A DNA stretch of 40,927 nucleotides from SIG565 sp964607025 (GCA_964607025.1 CAZSIL010000016.1:1-40927); one strand, 5' to 3'. Shown: positions 32,874 through 40,652, numbered from the stretch's first letter. Numbers and translations are program-made. Notes: a model not told the origin generated them from the sequence alone.

Positions 32874-33074
32874 ATGATAGTATTTGATAAATTATGGATT
32901 ACAATGAAGCAAAAGGGATTTTCAACATATAAATTAAGAGAACAGTGTGGTATTGATAGCAAAACCATAAGAAGACTTAAAGCAAATGAAAATATAGAAA
33001 CCAAAACTATAGATAAATTATGTTCTGCTTTAAACTGCCGTGTTGAAGATATTTTAGAATATATTGAGAAATAG
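32874..33074 (+). CDS. Small HTH regulator (Xre/YozG-like)
   Basis: A 66-residue protein that is almost entirely one Cro/C1-type helix-turn-helix: LWITMKQKGFSTYKLREQCGIDSKTIRRLKANENIETKTIDKLCSALNCRVEDILEYI. Proteins of this size and pattern (HTH_26, YozG) are often regulators of accessory modules. Its ATG follows AGGGGGTTAAATT. It is divergent from the SLOG gene, and the operator-like repeats between them suggest it regulates both. The RAYT gene starts 16 bases after its stop and may be co-transcribed. Confidence 0.85.
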   Translation: MIVFDKLWITMKQKGFSTYKLREQCGIDSKTIRRLKANENIETKTIDKLCSALNCRVEDILEYIEK

Positions 33075-33090
33075 GTATGTTGATAATAAT

Positions 33091-33648
33091 ATGGAATTAC
33101 CTAAAAGAAAACCTACGCGATTAAAGGATTATGATTACAGCAAAAACGGATATTATTTTATAACGATTTGCACCCACAACCGCAAAAATATATTATCAAA
33201 TATAAACGTAGGGGAGGGGTTACCCCTCCCGCAATTAACACCGCAAGGTGTAATTGTAAACGAATATATTTTGTCGGTTAATGAAAAATATCCATCGGTT
33301 AATATTGACAAATATATTATTATGCCTAACCATATACATATAATTATTTGTATTGATAATAACGGGAGGGGCAACCCAAACGGGAGGGGCAACCCAAACG
33401 GGAGGGGCAACCCAAACGGGAGGGGCAACCCCTCCCCTACGGTGTCAAATGTTATTGGGTGGTTAAAATATAATGCAACCAAACAAATCAACGAGATAAA
33501 CGGTACAAAAGGGGATATCGTTTTCCAACGATCTTTTCACGACCATATAATACGCGATGAAAACGATTATATAAGAATTTTCGAATATATCGAAAATAAC
33601 CCTTTAAAATGGACGGAAGATTGTTTTTATAATGAAAAAATGCCTTAA
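33091..33648 (+). CDS. REP-associated tyrosine transposase (RAYT, Y1/HUH family)
   Basis: A 185-residue single-strand DNA transposase-like protein. It has RLKDYDYSKNGYYFITICTHNRK, the HUH metal pair in MPNHIHIII, then VIGWLKYNATKQIN, FQRSFHDHIIRDENDYIRIFEYIENNPLKW, with the catalytic Tyr probably in FEYIENNP. RAYTs cut and move short REP hairpins rather than themselves. The frame reaches TTG 33064, but ATG 33091 gives the family start MELPKRKPTRL. Two REP-like hairpins and an 18-bp tandem array lie inside the frame, adding about 50 residues of low-complexity sequence including NGRGNP repeats. The core motifs are intact. Confidence 0.88.
   Translation: MELPKRKPTRLKDYDYSKNGYYFITICTHNRKNILSNINVGEGLPLPQLTPQGVIVNEYILSVNEKYPSVNIDKYIIMPNHIHIIICIDNNGRGNPNGRGNPNGRGNPNGRGNPSPTVSNVIGWLKYNATKQINEINGTKGDIVFQRSFHDHIIRDENDYIRIFEYIENNPLKWTEDCFYNEKMP
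33208..33230 (+). repeat. REP-like GTAG hairpin, copy 2, inside the RAYT frame
   Basis: GTAG (33208-33211), stem GGGAGGGG (33212-33219), loop TTA, stem CCCCTCCC (33223-33230). The hairpin is read through in frame as VGEGLPLP. It is oriented opposite to copy 3 in the same gene. Confidence 0.75.
33361..33432 (+). repeat. 18-bp tandem repeat in the RAYT gene
   Basis: Four units of AACGGGAGGGGCAACCCA (33361, 33379, 33397, 33415; the last ends in C instead of A). Each encodes NGRGNP. The unit is the proximal arm and loop of the hairpin in copy 3, so the array looks like local amplification of one hairpin arm. Period 18 keeps the frame. Confidence 0.9.
33418..33440 (-). repeat. REP-like GTAG hairpin, copy 3, inside the RAYT frame
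   Basis: On the minus strand it reads GTAG (33437-33440), stem GGGAGGGG, loop TTG, stem CCCCTCCC. It shares the stem of copy 2 exactly and is joined on its 5' (plus-strand) side to the tandem array. Confidence 0.75.
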
Positions 33649-33675
33649 GAGTGTGACTCTTAAGGCATTTAATTA
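33638..33675. terminator. Bidirectional terminator after the RAYT gene
   Basis: AAATGCCTTAAGAGT (33638-33652) and ACTCTTAAGGCATTT (33656-33670) form a 15-base-pair stem with a 3-base loop. It covers the RAYT stop codon and precedes the convergent aldolase gene. Confidence 0.9.
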
Positions 33676-33689
33676 TTATGATGCAAATA

Positions 33690-34526
33690 TTATGCTTGTT
33701 TACTTCTGTAGCTTTCCGCTTCCCAGTTGCGAATAAACTCAACCATTTCGGGAGCCATAGGGCGTTGTCCGCCAAAGGATGCGGCATATTTTGCAATTTT
33801 TTTAGCGTCTTCCCAAAGTAGTCGGGCATTGTTTGTGTCGGGCAGGTCGGGGCCTATTCCACAGTAAACAATATGGTCGGGTGTAAAGGGTTTGTCCAGA
33901 GTGGGCATTTTATCGGCAGAGGCATCATAATTCTTTTTAACCTCTTGCTCTAAAATATCAATCATACTTTGCAGCATATCATCCAATTCCTTTGGTGTGT
34001 CGGCGGCGAAAAATACGCCGTGATTTTGCAAAAGAACGGTGTTCACTTTATCGTCAATAACACTATAAACTTCCATAGCCAAGGTATATCCGGGACGACA
34101 TTCATCAATCCAAACGGCATCGGGGAATAAACGCTTTGCATTAGCTTTGCCCAAAACTGAGCAAGTAAGTCCGTTTACCAAAGACGGATGTAAATGTAAA
34201 ACATACCTTTTGGGGAATAAAGCGTGTAGCAGTGTTTCAACACTGGGACGCTTGGCTTCTTCGCCCGGAAGTTTTGCCGCCATAATATCGTTAAGAAATG
34301 CGGCTTCACGTTCAGCATCGGTAGTGGGGTAGGTGCGTTTGGGGATCTCCAATAATTTATTCATATCCAATGCCACAAAGTTTTCTTCACAAATAGTTGC
34401 AAGGGCACAGCCCGAACCTTTTACGTAAAGTACACCGTTTTCCTTCATTGAGGTGTTTCCGCCGCCTGCGGCAACCAAAGAAATATTTGAACCATAATGA
34501 CGAGAAAATTCTACTAAGTTTTTCAT
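33690..34526 (-). CDS. Class II aldolase/adducin-family protein
   Basis: A 278-residue zinc-dependent aldolase-fold protein. GGGNTSMK near residue 21-28 binds phosphate, PSVETLLHALFP holds Glu97 and His101, YVLHLHPSLVNGL holds His111 and His113, and LLQNHGVFFA holds His169, the expected metal ligands. It resembles the aldolase half of the RhaD-type rhamnulose-1-phosphate aldolase/dehydrogenase fusions but lacks the dehydrogenase domain. Substrate is likely a sugar or short polyol phosphate, not determinable here. ATG follows GGAGGT. The gene stands alone with a consensus promoter, without sugar-transport neighbours. Confidence 0.82.
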   Translation of the reverse strand: MKNLVEFSRHYGSNISLVAAGGGNTSMKENGVLYVKGSGCALATICEENFVALDMNKLLEIPKRTYPTTDAEREAAFLNDIMAAKLPGEEAKRPSVETLLHALFPKRYVLHLHPSLVNGLTCSVLGKANAKRLFPDAVWIDECRPGYTLAMEVYSVIDDKVNTVLLQNHGVFFAADTPKELDDMLQSMIDILEQEVKKNYDASADKMPTLDKPFTPDHIVYCGIGPDLPDTNNARLLWEDAKKIAKYAASFGGQRPMAPEMVEFIRNWEAESYRSKQA

Positions 34527-34549
34527 AATGAATACCTCCGTTTAACTAT

Positions 34550-34578
34550 ATTATAGTAAATTTATATACTTTTGTCAA
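34550..34578 (-). promoter_or_regulatory. Promoter of the class II aldolase gene
   Basis: On the minus strand TTGACA (34573-34578) and TATAAT (34550-34555) are exactly 17 bases apart, 23 bases before the ATG. No operator was recognised. Confidence 0.75.
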
Positions 34579-34654
34579 TTAAACGCTGAAAACGGTTTTG
34601 CGGATTCTTCAACATTATAAAAAAGGGACCTTAATTTCCAAGGCATTTGTTTTA

Positions 34655-34683
34655 TTGATTTTTTATTATATAAGTGGTATAAT
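34655..34683 (+). promoter_or_regulatory. Promoter of the glycosylation operon
   Basis: TTGATT (34655-34660) and TATAAT (34678-34683) are 17 bases apart. Transcription from here would give a leader of about 220 bases before the glycosyltransferase ATG. Confidence 0.6.
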
Positions 34684-34689
34684 AAGTTT

Positions 34690-34912
34690 ACCACATAACA
34701 TTTTAATATTTTGCAAACAATAAGGTGTGTATTTTTATTTTTTGGTAAAAATGCAGACTCTTTTTTCGCATGCTTTGTTGTTTGTTTGAAAATGTTGTGT
34801 GGTAGCAATTGTGAGTCGCATTTTTCGGTGTGTGTGACCTCGGTTGCACACACTTTTTTGTTTTTAGGGGGGATATATTCTAACGCCGAAATAAAAGTAA
34901 AGGAATGATAAT
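34690..34912 (+). promoter_or_regulatory. Long 5' leader with a terminator-like hairpin
   Basis: No gene is seen here. The leader contains a hairpin GTGTGTGACC (34830-34839) / GGT-TG-CACACAC (34842-34853) followed directly by T6, about 55 bases before the coding start, as in an attenuator. Short GTGTG/CACAC words upstream could pair alternatively. It matches no riboswitch class I recognise; it may also simply be a terminator from a small unseen transcript. Confidence 0.45.
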
Positions 34913-35872
34913 ATGAACGAAAATACTGTGAAATTATCGTGTATCGTGCCATGTTTTAACGAAGAGCAGACCTTAGGATATTTTTATGAAGAAATAACAA
35001 AAGTTGATTCACAAATGCCAGGGATTGAATTTGAACTGCTTTTTGTCGACGATGGGAGTACCGATAACACATTAAAAGTTATTCATGAATTACGCGCAAA
35101 AGACAAAAGGGTTAAATATATTTCTTTTTCTCGTAATTTTGGCAAAGAAGCGGCAATTTTTGCAGGATTGTCCCATGCAAGCGGAGAATATGTTGCAATT
35201 ATGGATGCCGATTTACAAGACCCACCCGCCCTTTTGCCAGAGATGGTTGAATGCATTGAAAGCGAGGGATACGATATTGTGGGCACAAAGAGAAGCACTC
35301 GAACAAACGAACCGCCTATTCGTTCTTTCTTTGCAAAACTCTTTTATAAAATAATAAACAAAATGAGCAGTGCTAATATTGTTGACGGCGCACGCGACTT
35401 TCAACTTATGACAAGGAAAGTGGTTGATGCCATACTTTCAATGGGTGAGTATAACCGTTTTTCAAAGGGTATATTCGGCTGGGTAGGTTTTAAGAAAAAG
35501 TGGATAGCGTACGAAAATATCGAGCGTGTCGCAGGTGACACAAAGTGGAAATTCTTTTCGCTTTTCAAATATGCGCTTGAAGGAATTATTGCATTTTCTA
35601 CAGCACCGCTTGTATGGTCGTCAATCATTGGTATTGTATTTTGCTTTATTGCATTTTTGATTTTAATAGTGGTTGTGGTTAAAACGCTGGTGTTCGGCGA
35701 CGCTGCAATGGGGTGGCCTTCCCTTGTATGCCTCATCATGATGGTGTCGGGTGTACAGCTTTTCTGTATGGGAATCATTGGTCAGTACATAGCGAAAACA
35801 TATCTTGAAACAAAAAAACGCCCCATTTATATAATAGATGAGTGTAATGTTGAATTTGGAAACAAAAAATAG
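34913..35872 (+). CDS. Family 2 glycosyltransferase (CsbB/GtrB, polyprenyl-phosphate type)
   Basis: A 319-residue membrane glycosyltransferase. The GT-A domain (about 1-225) has LSCIVPCFNEEQTL, the first metal/nucleotide block FVDDGSTDNT and the DxD in MDADLQDPP. Two C-terminal helices (about 230-255 and 262-290) fit the GtrB/CsbB/DPM1 class, which loads a sugar onto undecaprenyl phosphate on the cytoplasmic side. AAAGGA precedes the ATG. It starts a three-gene operon with a YfhO-type protein and a GtrA-type protein, matching the csbB-yfhO-gtcA set that glycosylates lipoteichoic acid in Bacillus. The sugar is not known. Confidence 0.9.
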   Translation: MNENTVKLSCIVPCFNEEQTLGYFYEEITKVDSQMPGIEFELLFVDDGSTDNTLKVIHELRAKDKRVKYISFSRNFGKEAAIFAGLSHASGEYVAIMDADLQDPPALLPEMVECIESEGYDIVGTKRSTRTNEPPIRSFFAKLFYKIINKMSSANIVDGARDFQLMTRKVVDAILSMGEYNRFSKGIFGWVGFKKKWIAYENIERVAGDTKWKFFSLFKYALEGIIAFSTAPLVWSSIIGIVFCFIAFLILIVVVVKTLVFGDAAMGWPSLVCLIMMVSGVQLFCMGIIGQYIAKTYLETKKRPIYIIDECNVEFGNKK

Positions 35873-35881
35873 GTGACCCAT

Positions 35882-38674
35882 ATGAATATTTTAAATAAAA
35901 CAATTGACAAATTAAGTAAAAAAGAAAACTCCACGCGATATTACATTGGGATATATACAATTTTATTTGTAATATTATGTTTTGCAGTGTATTCATCGTT
36001 CATTATTTTTGATAAAAGTTTTATTTGGAGTACCGACGGACTTCTCCAACATTATCCTGCACTTACATATATCGGAATTTGGGGTAGAGAGGTTATCCGA
36101 AACTTTTTGAGTGGTGATTTTACTGTTCCTGTTTGGGATTTTAGTATAGGATACGGGGCAGACGCAATTATAACAATGCATTATTACGGTCTGGGCGACC
36201 CATTGTCCCTTTTATCTATTTTCGTGCCATCTAGATATACAGAATATTTATATGATTTTCTTATAATATTGAGATTGTTCCTCTCAGGATTAGGTTTCAT
36301 TTTATATTGCAAAAAAATGAAACAGGATTTAAGGATATCTATTTTAGGTTCATTTATATATATTTTTTGTGCATATGCCCTTCTGGCTAGTGTTCGCCAT
36401 CCTTTCTTTTTAACACCTATGGTTTATTTCCCGGTTGTGCTTATAGGATGTGAAAAAATATTTAAAAAAGAAAATCCGTTGCTGTTTATAGCGGCTGTGG
36501 CTCTTTGCGTGTTGAGTAATTTCTATTTCGCATTTATGGTGATTATCATGACGGTTATTTACGTCGTTATCCGTTTTGCGTATATGAAGCACGAAAACTT
36601 TTTCAAAGAGATGTTTGTTAATTTAGGAAAATTTGCAGGATTTGGTGTTATTGCTATAACAATTTCGGCAATACTTCTTCTTCCGATTTTTATTGCATTT
36701 ATTGGAAGTAGTCGTTCTGATGCTTCTCAAACTATACCAATACTTTACAATATAAGTTATTATGAAAAATTATTTGGCTCTTTTATGGGGTGTAAATCAA
36801 GCGGTTATTGGAATTGGAATGGTTACACCCCAATAAGTCTTGTTGCTGTTTTCTATATTTTCATAAAGAAAGGACACTATAAACCACTCAAAACTGCATT
36901 TATAATATCCTTGATCATACAAATTTTCCCGTTTTTTGGATATATGCTAAATGGTTTCTTGTATGTTACTAACCGTTTTATTTGGGCAAATGCTTTTTTG
37001 GTTGCCTTTATTACCGTATATACTTTTAAGGATATCATAAATTCTACAAAAGAAGAAAAGGTCAAGATTTTAATTATATCCTGCATATATACGCTGGTTT
37101 TCTTTGTTGTGCGCGAAGGAAAGAATGTCTCAACCATATCGCAGTTTGTACTATTGTTTGCTATTTTATTGCTTATAGTCGGAGGTAATTTACTGTTTGA
37201 TAGATATATTTATAAGTACAGTTCTCTTTCTATTGCAATAATCTCTGCTATTGCTATTGTTATAAACAGTACTTTTTGTTATTCACCGGTATATAGTAAT
37301 TATGTTTCGGAATTTCAGGATTCGGGAGTCTCTTTAAACGAGATAAAAAGTACACCAAATTATGCTTTTAAAGATAAAATTAACTATTCAGATACCGAGT
37401 TTTCTCGTTACGAATTAACAACAACCAAAGCCAATCAAAATTTATTTAATCAATCAGCAGGACTTTCATATTATTTTTCCTTTAATAACGACAAAATCAA
37501 ACCGTTTTTATTAGAAATGGAAATTCCGTTGATTGCAAATTACTGGTACACAGATTTAAGTGGCCGTGGTTTCCTAACTGCCTTAACATCTACAAAACAC
37601 CTTATAAAAAATAATACAAAAGCCATACCATACAATTATAAATATGTTGCCAAAAAAACTATTGATAATAAAAAATATTATCTGTATGAAAATAAATCAT
37701 ACTTACCTTTAGGTTACACCTATAAAAGTTACATAACAAGAGATGAATATCAAAAATTATCAGCAGTCGAAAAACAAGAAGTTCTAATGCAAAACATTTT
37801 ACTTGAAGAGAAGGAAGATGGTTTTTCGCAACAAGAATACACTTTAACATCGCAAGAAATACCTTTTGAAATCGAATACGATAAAAATATAGTGCAATCC
37901 GAAAATGGAATTTATGTTAAAAAGAATAATGCCGTAATGAAATTGCATTTCAAGGGTATTAAAAACAGTGAAACATATTTAAGCTTTTCAAATCTTAATG
38001 CAGAAGCACTCGATGATTATGAGTTAATCAAGGCAACCGTACAAGAACAGAAAACGTTAGAGGAAGAATCAAATTATTCTAAACGCTTACGCATATACAA
38101 TCATTTTTATAAGGGTATTACGGACAAGTTCAATATAACGGTTAAAGGAAATAACACTTCAACCGTAATAAGATACAGAACTCCAGAAAACTCACATTAT
38201 AGTGATATACATGATTTCACTATAAATTTAGGATATTCAAAAAAAGCCCTTAAAGTTTGTTCTGTAACATTTCCCGAAAAAGGATTTTACAGTTGGGATA
38301 ACATTAAAGTTGTTTGTCAGCCAATGAGCAATTACCTATCGTATACCCAAAAACTGTCTGAAGATGTGCTTGAAAACTTAAAACTTGAAGACAATAAGGT
38401 TAGTGGCAATATTTCCCTCAAAGAAGATAAGATTTTATGTCTTTCTATACCGTATTCAGCAGGATGGACTTGTTATGTGAACGGCAAAGAAACTGAGATT
38501 TTGCAGGCAAACACTTGGTGTATGGCATTGCCTTTAACGGCTGGCGAATATGATATTAATTTAGTATATTCTACACCCGGTTTAAAAATAGGTGCCATAG
38601 TAACATCGGTAGGAATCATATTAACAATAATAATATGTATATTTTATGTTAAAAGGAAAAAGAGAAATGAATAA
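35882..38674 (+). CDS. yfhO: YfhO-family multipass membrane glycosyltransferase
   Basis: A 930-residue protein with about 12-14 membrane helices in the first 450 residues, a large extracytoplasmic domain and one more helix at the C-terminus (about 900-922) before a basic end. Its start (SSFIIFDKSFIWSTDGLLQHYPALTYIG) and the SIGYGADAIITMHYYGLGDPL loop are typical of YfhO/GT-C enzymes, where acidic residues in the first outer loop bind the polyprenyl-phosphate sugar. YfhO transfers that sugar to a surface polymer outside the membrane. A GTG at 35873 exists, but the ATG at 35882 with AGGTG 6 bases before it is better. Base composition is more A/T-rich than the housekeeping genes. Confidence 0.88.
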   Translation: MNILNKTIDKLSKKENSTRYYIGIYTILFVILCFAVYSSFIIFDKSFIWSTDGLLQHYPALTYIGIWGREVIRNFLSGDFTVPVWDFSIGYGADAIITMHYYGLGDPLSLLSIFVPSRYTEYLYDFLIILRLFLSGLGFILYCKKMKQDLRISILGSFIYIFCAYALLASVRHPFFLTPMVYFPVVLIGCEKIFKKENPLLFIAAVALCVLSNFYFAFMVIIMTVIYVVIRFAYMKHENFFKEMFVNLGKFAGFGVIAITISAILLLPIFIAFIGSSRSDASQTIPILYNISYYEKLFGSFMGCKSSGYWNWNGYTPISLVAVFYIFIKKGHYKPLKTAFIISLIIQIFPFFGYMLNGFLYVTNRFIWANAFLVAFITVYTFKDIINSTKEEKVKILIISCIYTLVFFVVREGKNVSTISQFVLLFAILLLIVGGNLLFDRYIYKYSSLSIAIISAIAIVINSTFCYSPVYSNYVSEFQDSGVSLNEIKSTPNYAFKDKINYSDTEFSRYELTTTKANQNLFNQSAGLSYYFSFNNDKIKPFLLEMEIPLIANYWYTDLSGRGFLTALTSTKHLIKNNTKAIPYNYKYVAKKTIDNKKYYLYENKSYLPLGYTYKSYITRDEYQKLSAVEKQEVLMQNILLEEKEDGFSQQEYTLTSQEIPFEIEYDKNIVQSENGIYVKKNNAVMKLHFKGIKNSETYLSFSNLNAEALDDYELIKATVQEQKTLEEESNYSKRLRIYNHFYKGITDKFNITVKGNNTSTVIRYRTPENSHYSDIHDFTINLGYSKKALKVCSVTFPEKGFYSWDNIKVVCQPMSNYLSYTQKLSEDVLENLKLEDNKVSGNISLKEDKILCLSIPYSAGWTCYVNGKETEILQANTWCMALPLTAGEYDINLVYSTPGLKIGAIVTSVGIILTIIICIFYVKRKKRNE

Positions 38675-39086
38675 ACTGCTTAAAAAAATCAAACTGTTAG
38701 TAGATATAAAACTTATAAAATTTATTGTTGTAGGTATTATAAACACATTGGTTGGTAGTGCTATAATGTTCGGACTATACAACTTGGCGAATTGCTCGTA
38801 TTGGTTTTCGTCCGCAGCAAACTATTTTTTAACCAGTATTTTAAGCTTTTTTCTCAACAAACACTTTACCTTTAATAACAAGGAAAAATCGGTTAAACAA
38901 ATTTTGCGTTTTGCAATAAATATTGTTATTTGTTATATCTTGGCATATGGTATTGCTCAACCTATTACTGAATTTATTTTATCAGATGCATCTATCGTCG
39001 TAAGAGATAATATTTCAATGTTTGTAGGCATAGTATTGTTTACTGCTTTCAATTATCTCGGACAAAGATTTTTTGCATTCAAATAA
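38667..39086 (+). CDS. GtcA/GtrA-family flippase-like membrane protein
   Basis: A 139-residue protein with four helices and the family words FIVVGIINTLVGSAIMFGLY, LTSILSFFLNKHFTF and LFTAFNYLGQRFFAFK. GtrA/GtcA proteins are proposed to flip undecaprenyl-phosphate sugars across the membrane, here from the CsbB-type enzyme to the YfhO-type one. An upstream start at 38646 lies deep in yfhO; the ATG at 38667 follows AAAGGAAAAAGAG and overlaps the yfhO stop by 8 bases. It is the last gene of the operon. Confidence 0.9.
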   Translation: MNKLLKKIKLLVDIKLIKFIVVGIINTLVGSAIMFGLYNLANCSYWFSSAANYFLTSILSFFLNKHFTFNNKEKSVKQILRFAINIVICYILAYGIAQPITEFILSDASIVVRDNISMFVGIVLFTAFNYLGQRFFAFK

Positions 39087-39205
39087 GCAATATTTATATT
39101 CGGCATAAGCCACCAAAACTATACAAAAGTATTGTTTTGCATAATTTTCTCCTTTTAATGAAATGAATTCTTCATAAATTTTGCCTAATATAGCTTAATT
39201 TAAAA

Positions 39206-39240
39206 AAATGTGCCGTATCTTTTAGATACGGCACATTTTA
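39206..39240. terminator. Bidirectional terminator
   Basis: The stem TGTGCCGTATCT (39209-39220) / AGATACGGCACA (39224-39235) is extended by A/T pairs on both sides. It lies between the GtrA-type gene and the convergent acyltransferase. Confidence 0.92.
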
Positions 39241-39269
39241 TGCTTTAGCATTTAATATACATTAAATAC

Positions 39270-40346
39270 TCATTTTATACAAATTTTTCGCAATTTTATC
39301 ATAATAAAATCTTTGTGGGTGCGATAAAAATGTGACAACAACATCACAAATGCGGTTGTAACAAAAGTGCACACAAAGAAATATATGTATATCTTCTTTT
39401 CGCTTGTGGAATTAGGCAAAATGGCGTTAAGTATTTTGACATAATTATAATGGCACAGATATAAGGGTAAGCTACATTTCCCTAAAAAGTACACGAATTT
39501 ATTACAAAACAGAGAGGTATCCAAGCATTGTTGACTTAAGGTTAGAATTAGTGCCACAACAAGAACCACAAGATAATAAATATCTAAAGTCCATTTTGAA
39601 CCAACACTCCACATATAATCGATAACAAGTACCCAACAGAACCATTTTACAATGGTCAGCATGGCTTTTATGTGGGCTTTTAAATGAAACTTCTTTAACC
39701 ATTGAACTGCGAAGTAGCATTCTGCACCCACGCAAAGTTCCGCCATGGCACGTATATTACCTTTATACGTGAAATCAATCCAATTAGACGGGCCACGTAA
39801 ATGAGTGAAATTTTGATATAAATATCCCAAAAGGAATAATCCAAGCAACGGCAAAACCACATGCCTCATTATTTGTGGATTTTTTCTTATCAGCGGATAT
39901 AAAATCATCATACAAATCAACATGGAACTAAGATACCAAAGGGCTGCATTTAGCGCACTGCCGCCCACGCCCGTCATATCCACTAGTGTCAGTTCAAAAA
40001 AGGATGAACCAATAAATTTTGGCAGTTCCGTTGCTTTAAAATCGTGCACAAACAAATATACCGCAAAACCAATAATATACGATATCAACAACTCCGGGAA
40101 AAAAGAAGAAATTTTCTTGAAAACAAAACTACTTGTTTCTTTCCCCAAATTTTCTATGGGAGTATTCTTTTGCTTCTCTATAGAATGCATCATTAGGTAG
40201 CCGGAAAGTAAAAAGAAAAACTCAACCGCGAAAGCACCACCCGGAAAAAATATATTTTCGGTTACTAAATACCTCGCGTGATTGAAAAGAATAACAATAC
40301 TGAAAAAGAATCTAAAGAATTCGATTTCGCCAACTTTTTTACGCAT
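39270..40346 (-). CDS. Acyltransferase 3 family membrane protein
   Basis: A 358-residue protein with about ten membrane helices. It starts with EIEFFRFFFSIVILFNHARYL, carrying the conserved Arg and His, then FFPGGAFAVEFFFLLSGYLMM and ends with YFLGKCSLPLYLCHYNYV, the acyltransferase 3 layout. Such enzymes O-acylate surface polysaccharides, teichoic acids, peptidoglycan or lipids. A GGGAGG site is 6-7 bases before the ATG. Beside the glycosylation set it could modify the same surface polymer, but it is transcribed convergently and that link is inference. Confidence 0.87.
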   Translation of the reverse strand: MRKKVGEIEFFRFFFSIVILFNHARYLVTENIFFPGGAFAVEFFFLLSGYLMMHSIEKQKNTPIENLGKETSSFVFKKISSFFPELLISYIIGFAVYLFVHDFKATELPKFIGSSFFELTLVDMTGVGGSALNAALWYLSSMLICMMILYPLIRKNPQIMRHVVLPLLGLFLLGYLYQNFTHLRGPSNWIDFTYKGNIRAMAELCVGAECYFAVQWLKKFHLKAHIKAMLTIVKWFCWVLVIDYMWSVGSKWTLDIYYLVVLVVALILTLSQQCLDTSLFCNKFVYFLGKCSLPLYLCHYNYVKILNAILPNSTSEKKIYIYFFVCTFVTTAFVMLLSHFYRTHKDFIMIKLRKICIK

Positions 40347-40496
40347 ATATACCTCCCAATGTTTATAAAAAGTATCTCTCGCACTAGAAATACCGCGATA
40401 ATGTTTTCATATGAATTTCTCTAAAATCTTGGTTTCATGATACAACAAAATACGATAAAAGTCAACATTTTCCGCCAGGTGAAGCGTAATATGTAA

Positions 40497-40607
40497 CGTT
40501 TAAAGAGCATAGATGATGAGATTGAAAGAGTTGAGAAAAAATGCGGATATGAAAAAGTTGACAATCCAGCAGAATGGTTGGAAGATAAATTTTATTTGGA
40601 ATTATAA
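40497..40607 (+). pseudogene. Small coding remnant ending at a terminator
   Basis: The frame from 40497 to the TAA at 40605-40607 reads RLKSIDDEIERVEKKCGYE, then KVDNPAEWLEDKFYLEL, a protein-like acidic/basic pattern that stops exactly where a strong terminator begins. Upstream the same frame continues from an ATG at 40437 (MIQQNTIKVNIFRQVKRNM) but a TAA at 40494-40496 interrupts it. It may be a broken small gene or the 3' end of a lost one. I do not recognise a family. Another frame with an ATG at 40513 gives a less protein-like product. Confidence 0.3.
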
Positions 40608-40646
40608 AAAACAGGCATCATCCCCAACGGGTGATGCCTGTTTTTT
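40606..40646. terminator. Bidirectional terminator
   Basis: AAAAAACAGGCATCA (40606-40620) pairs with TGATGCCTGTTTTTT (40632-40646); the inner CCCC and GGG may extend the stem. It ends the remnant on the plus strand and the GGGtGRT gene on the minus strand. Confidence 0.92.
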
Positions 40647-40652
40647 CATAAC

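Noticed and set aside
33361..33432. CRISPR-like array of short repeats
   Set aside because: Units are 18 bases, directly adjacent without spacers, and in frame inside the RAYT gene. They are a coding tandem repeat.
33153..33491. Reverse-strand frame with LPLPFG repeats
   Set aside because: It is the antisense image of the hairpin-derived repeats in the RAYT gene, has no ribosome binding site and overlaps clear coding sequence.
34575..34952. Reverse frame of 125 residues across the leader of the glycosylation operon
   Set aside because: It overlaps the glycosyltransferase start and the promoters, is low in complexity and lacks a ribosome binding site; the region is better read as a leader.
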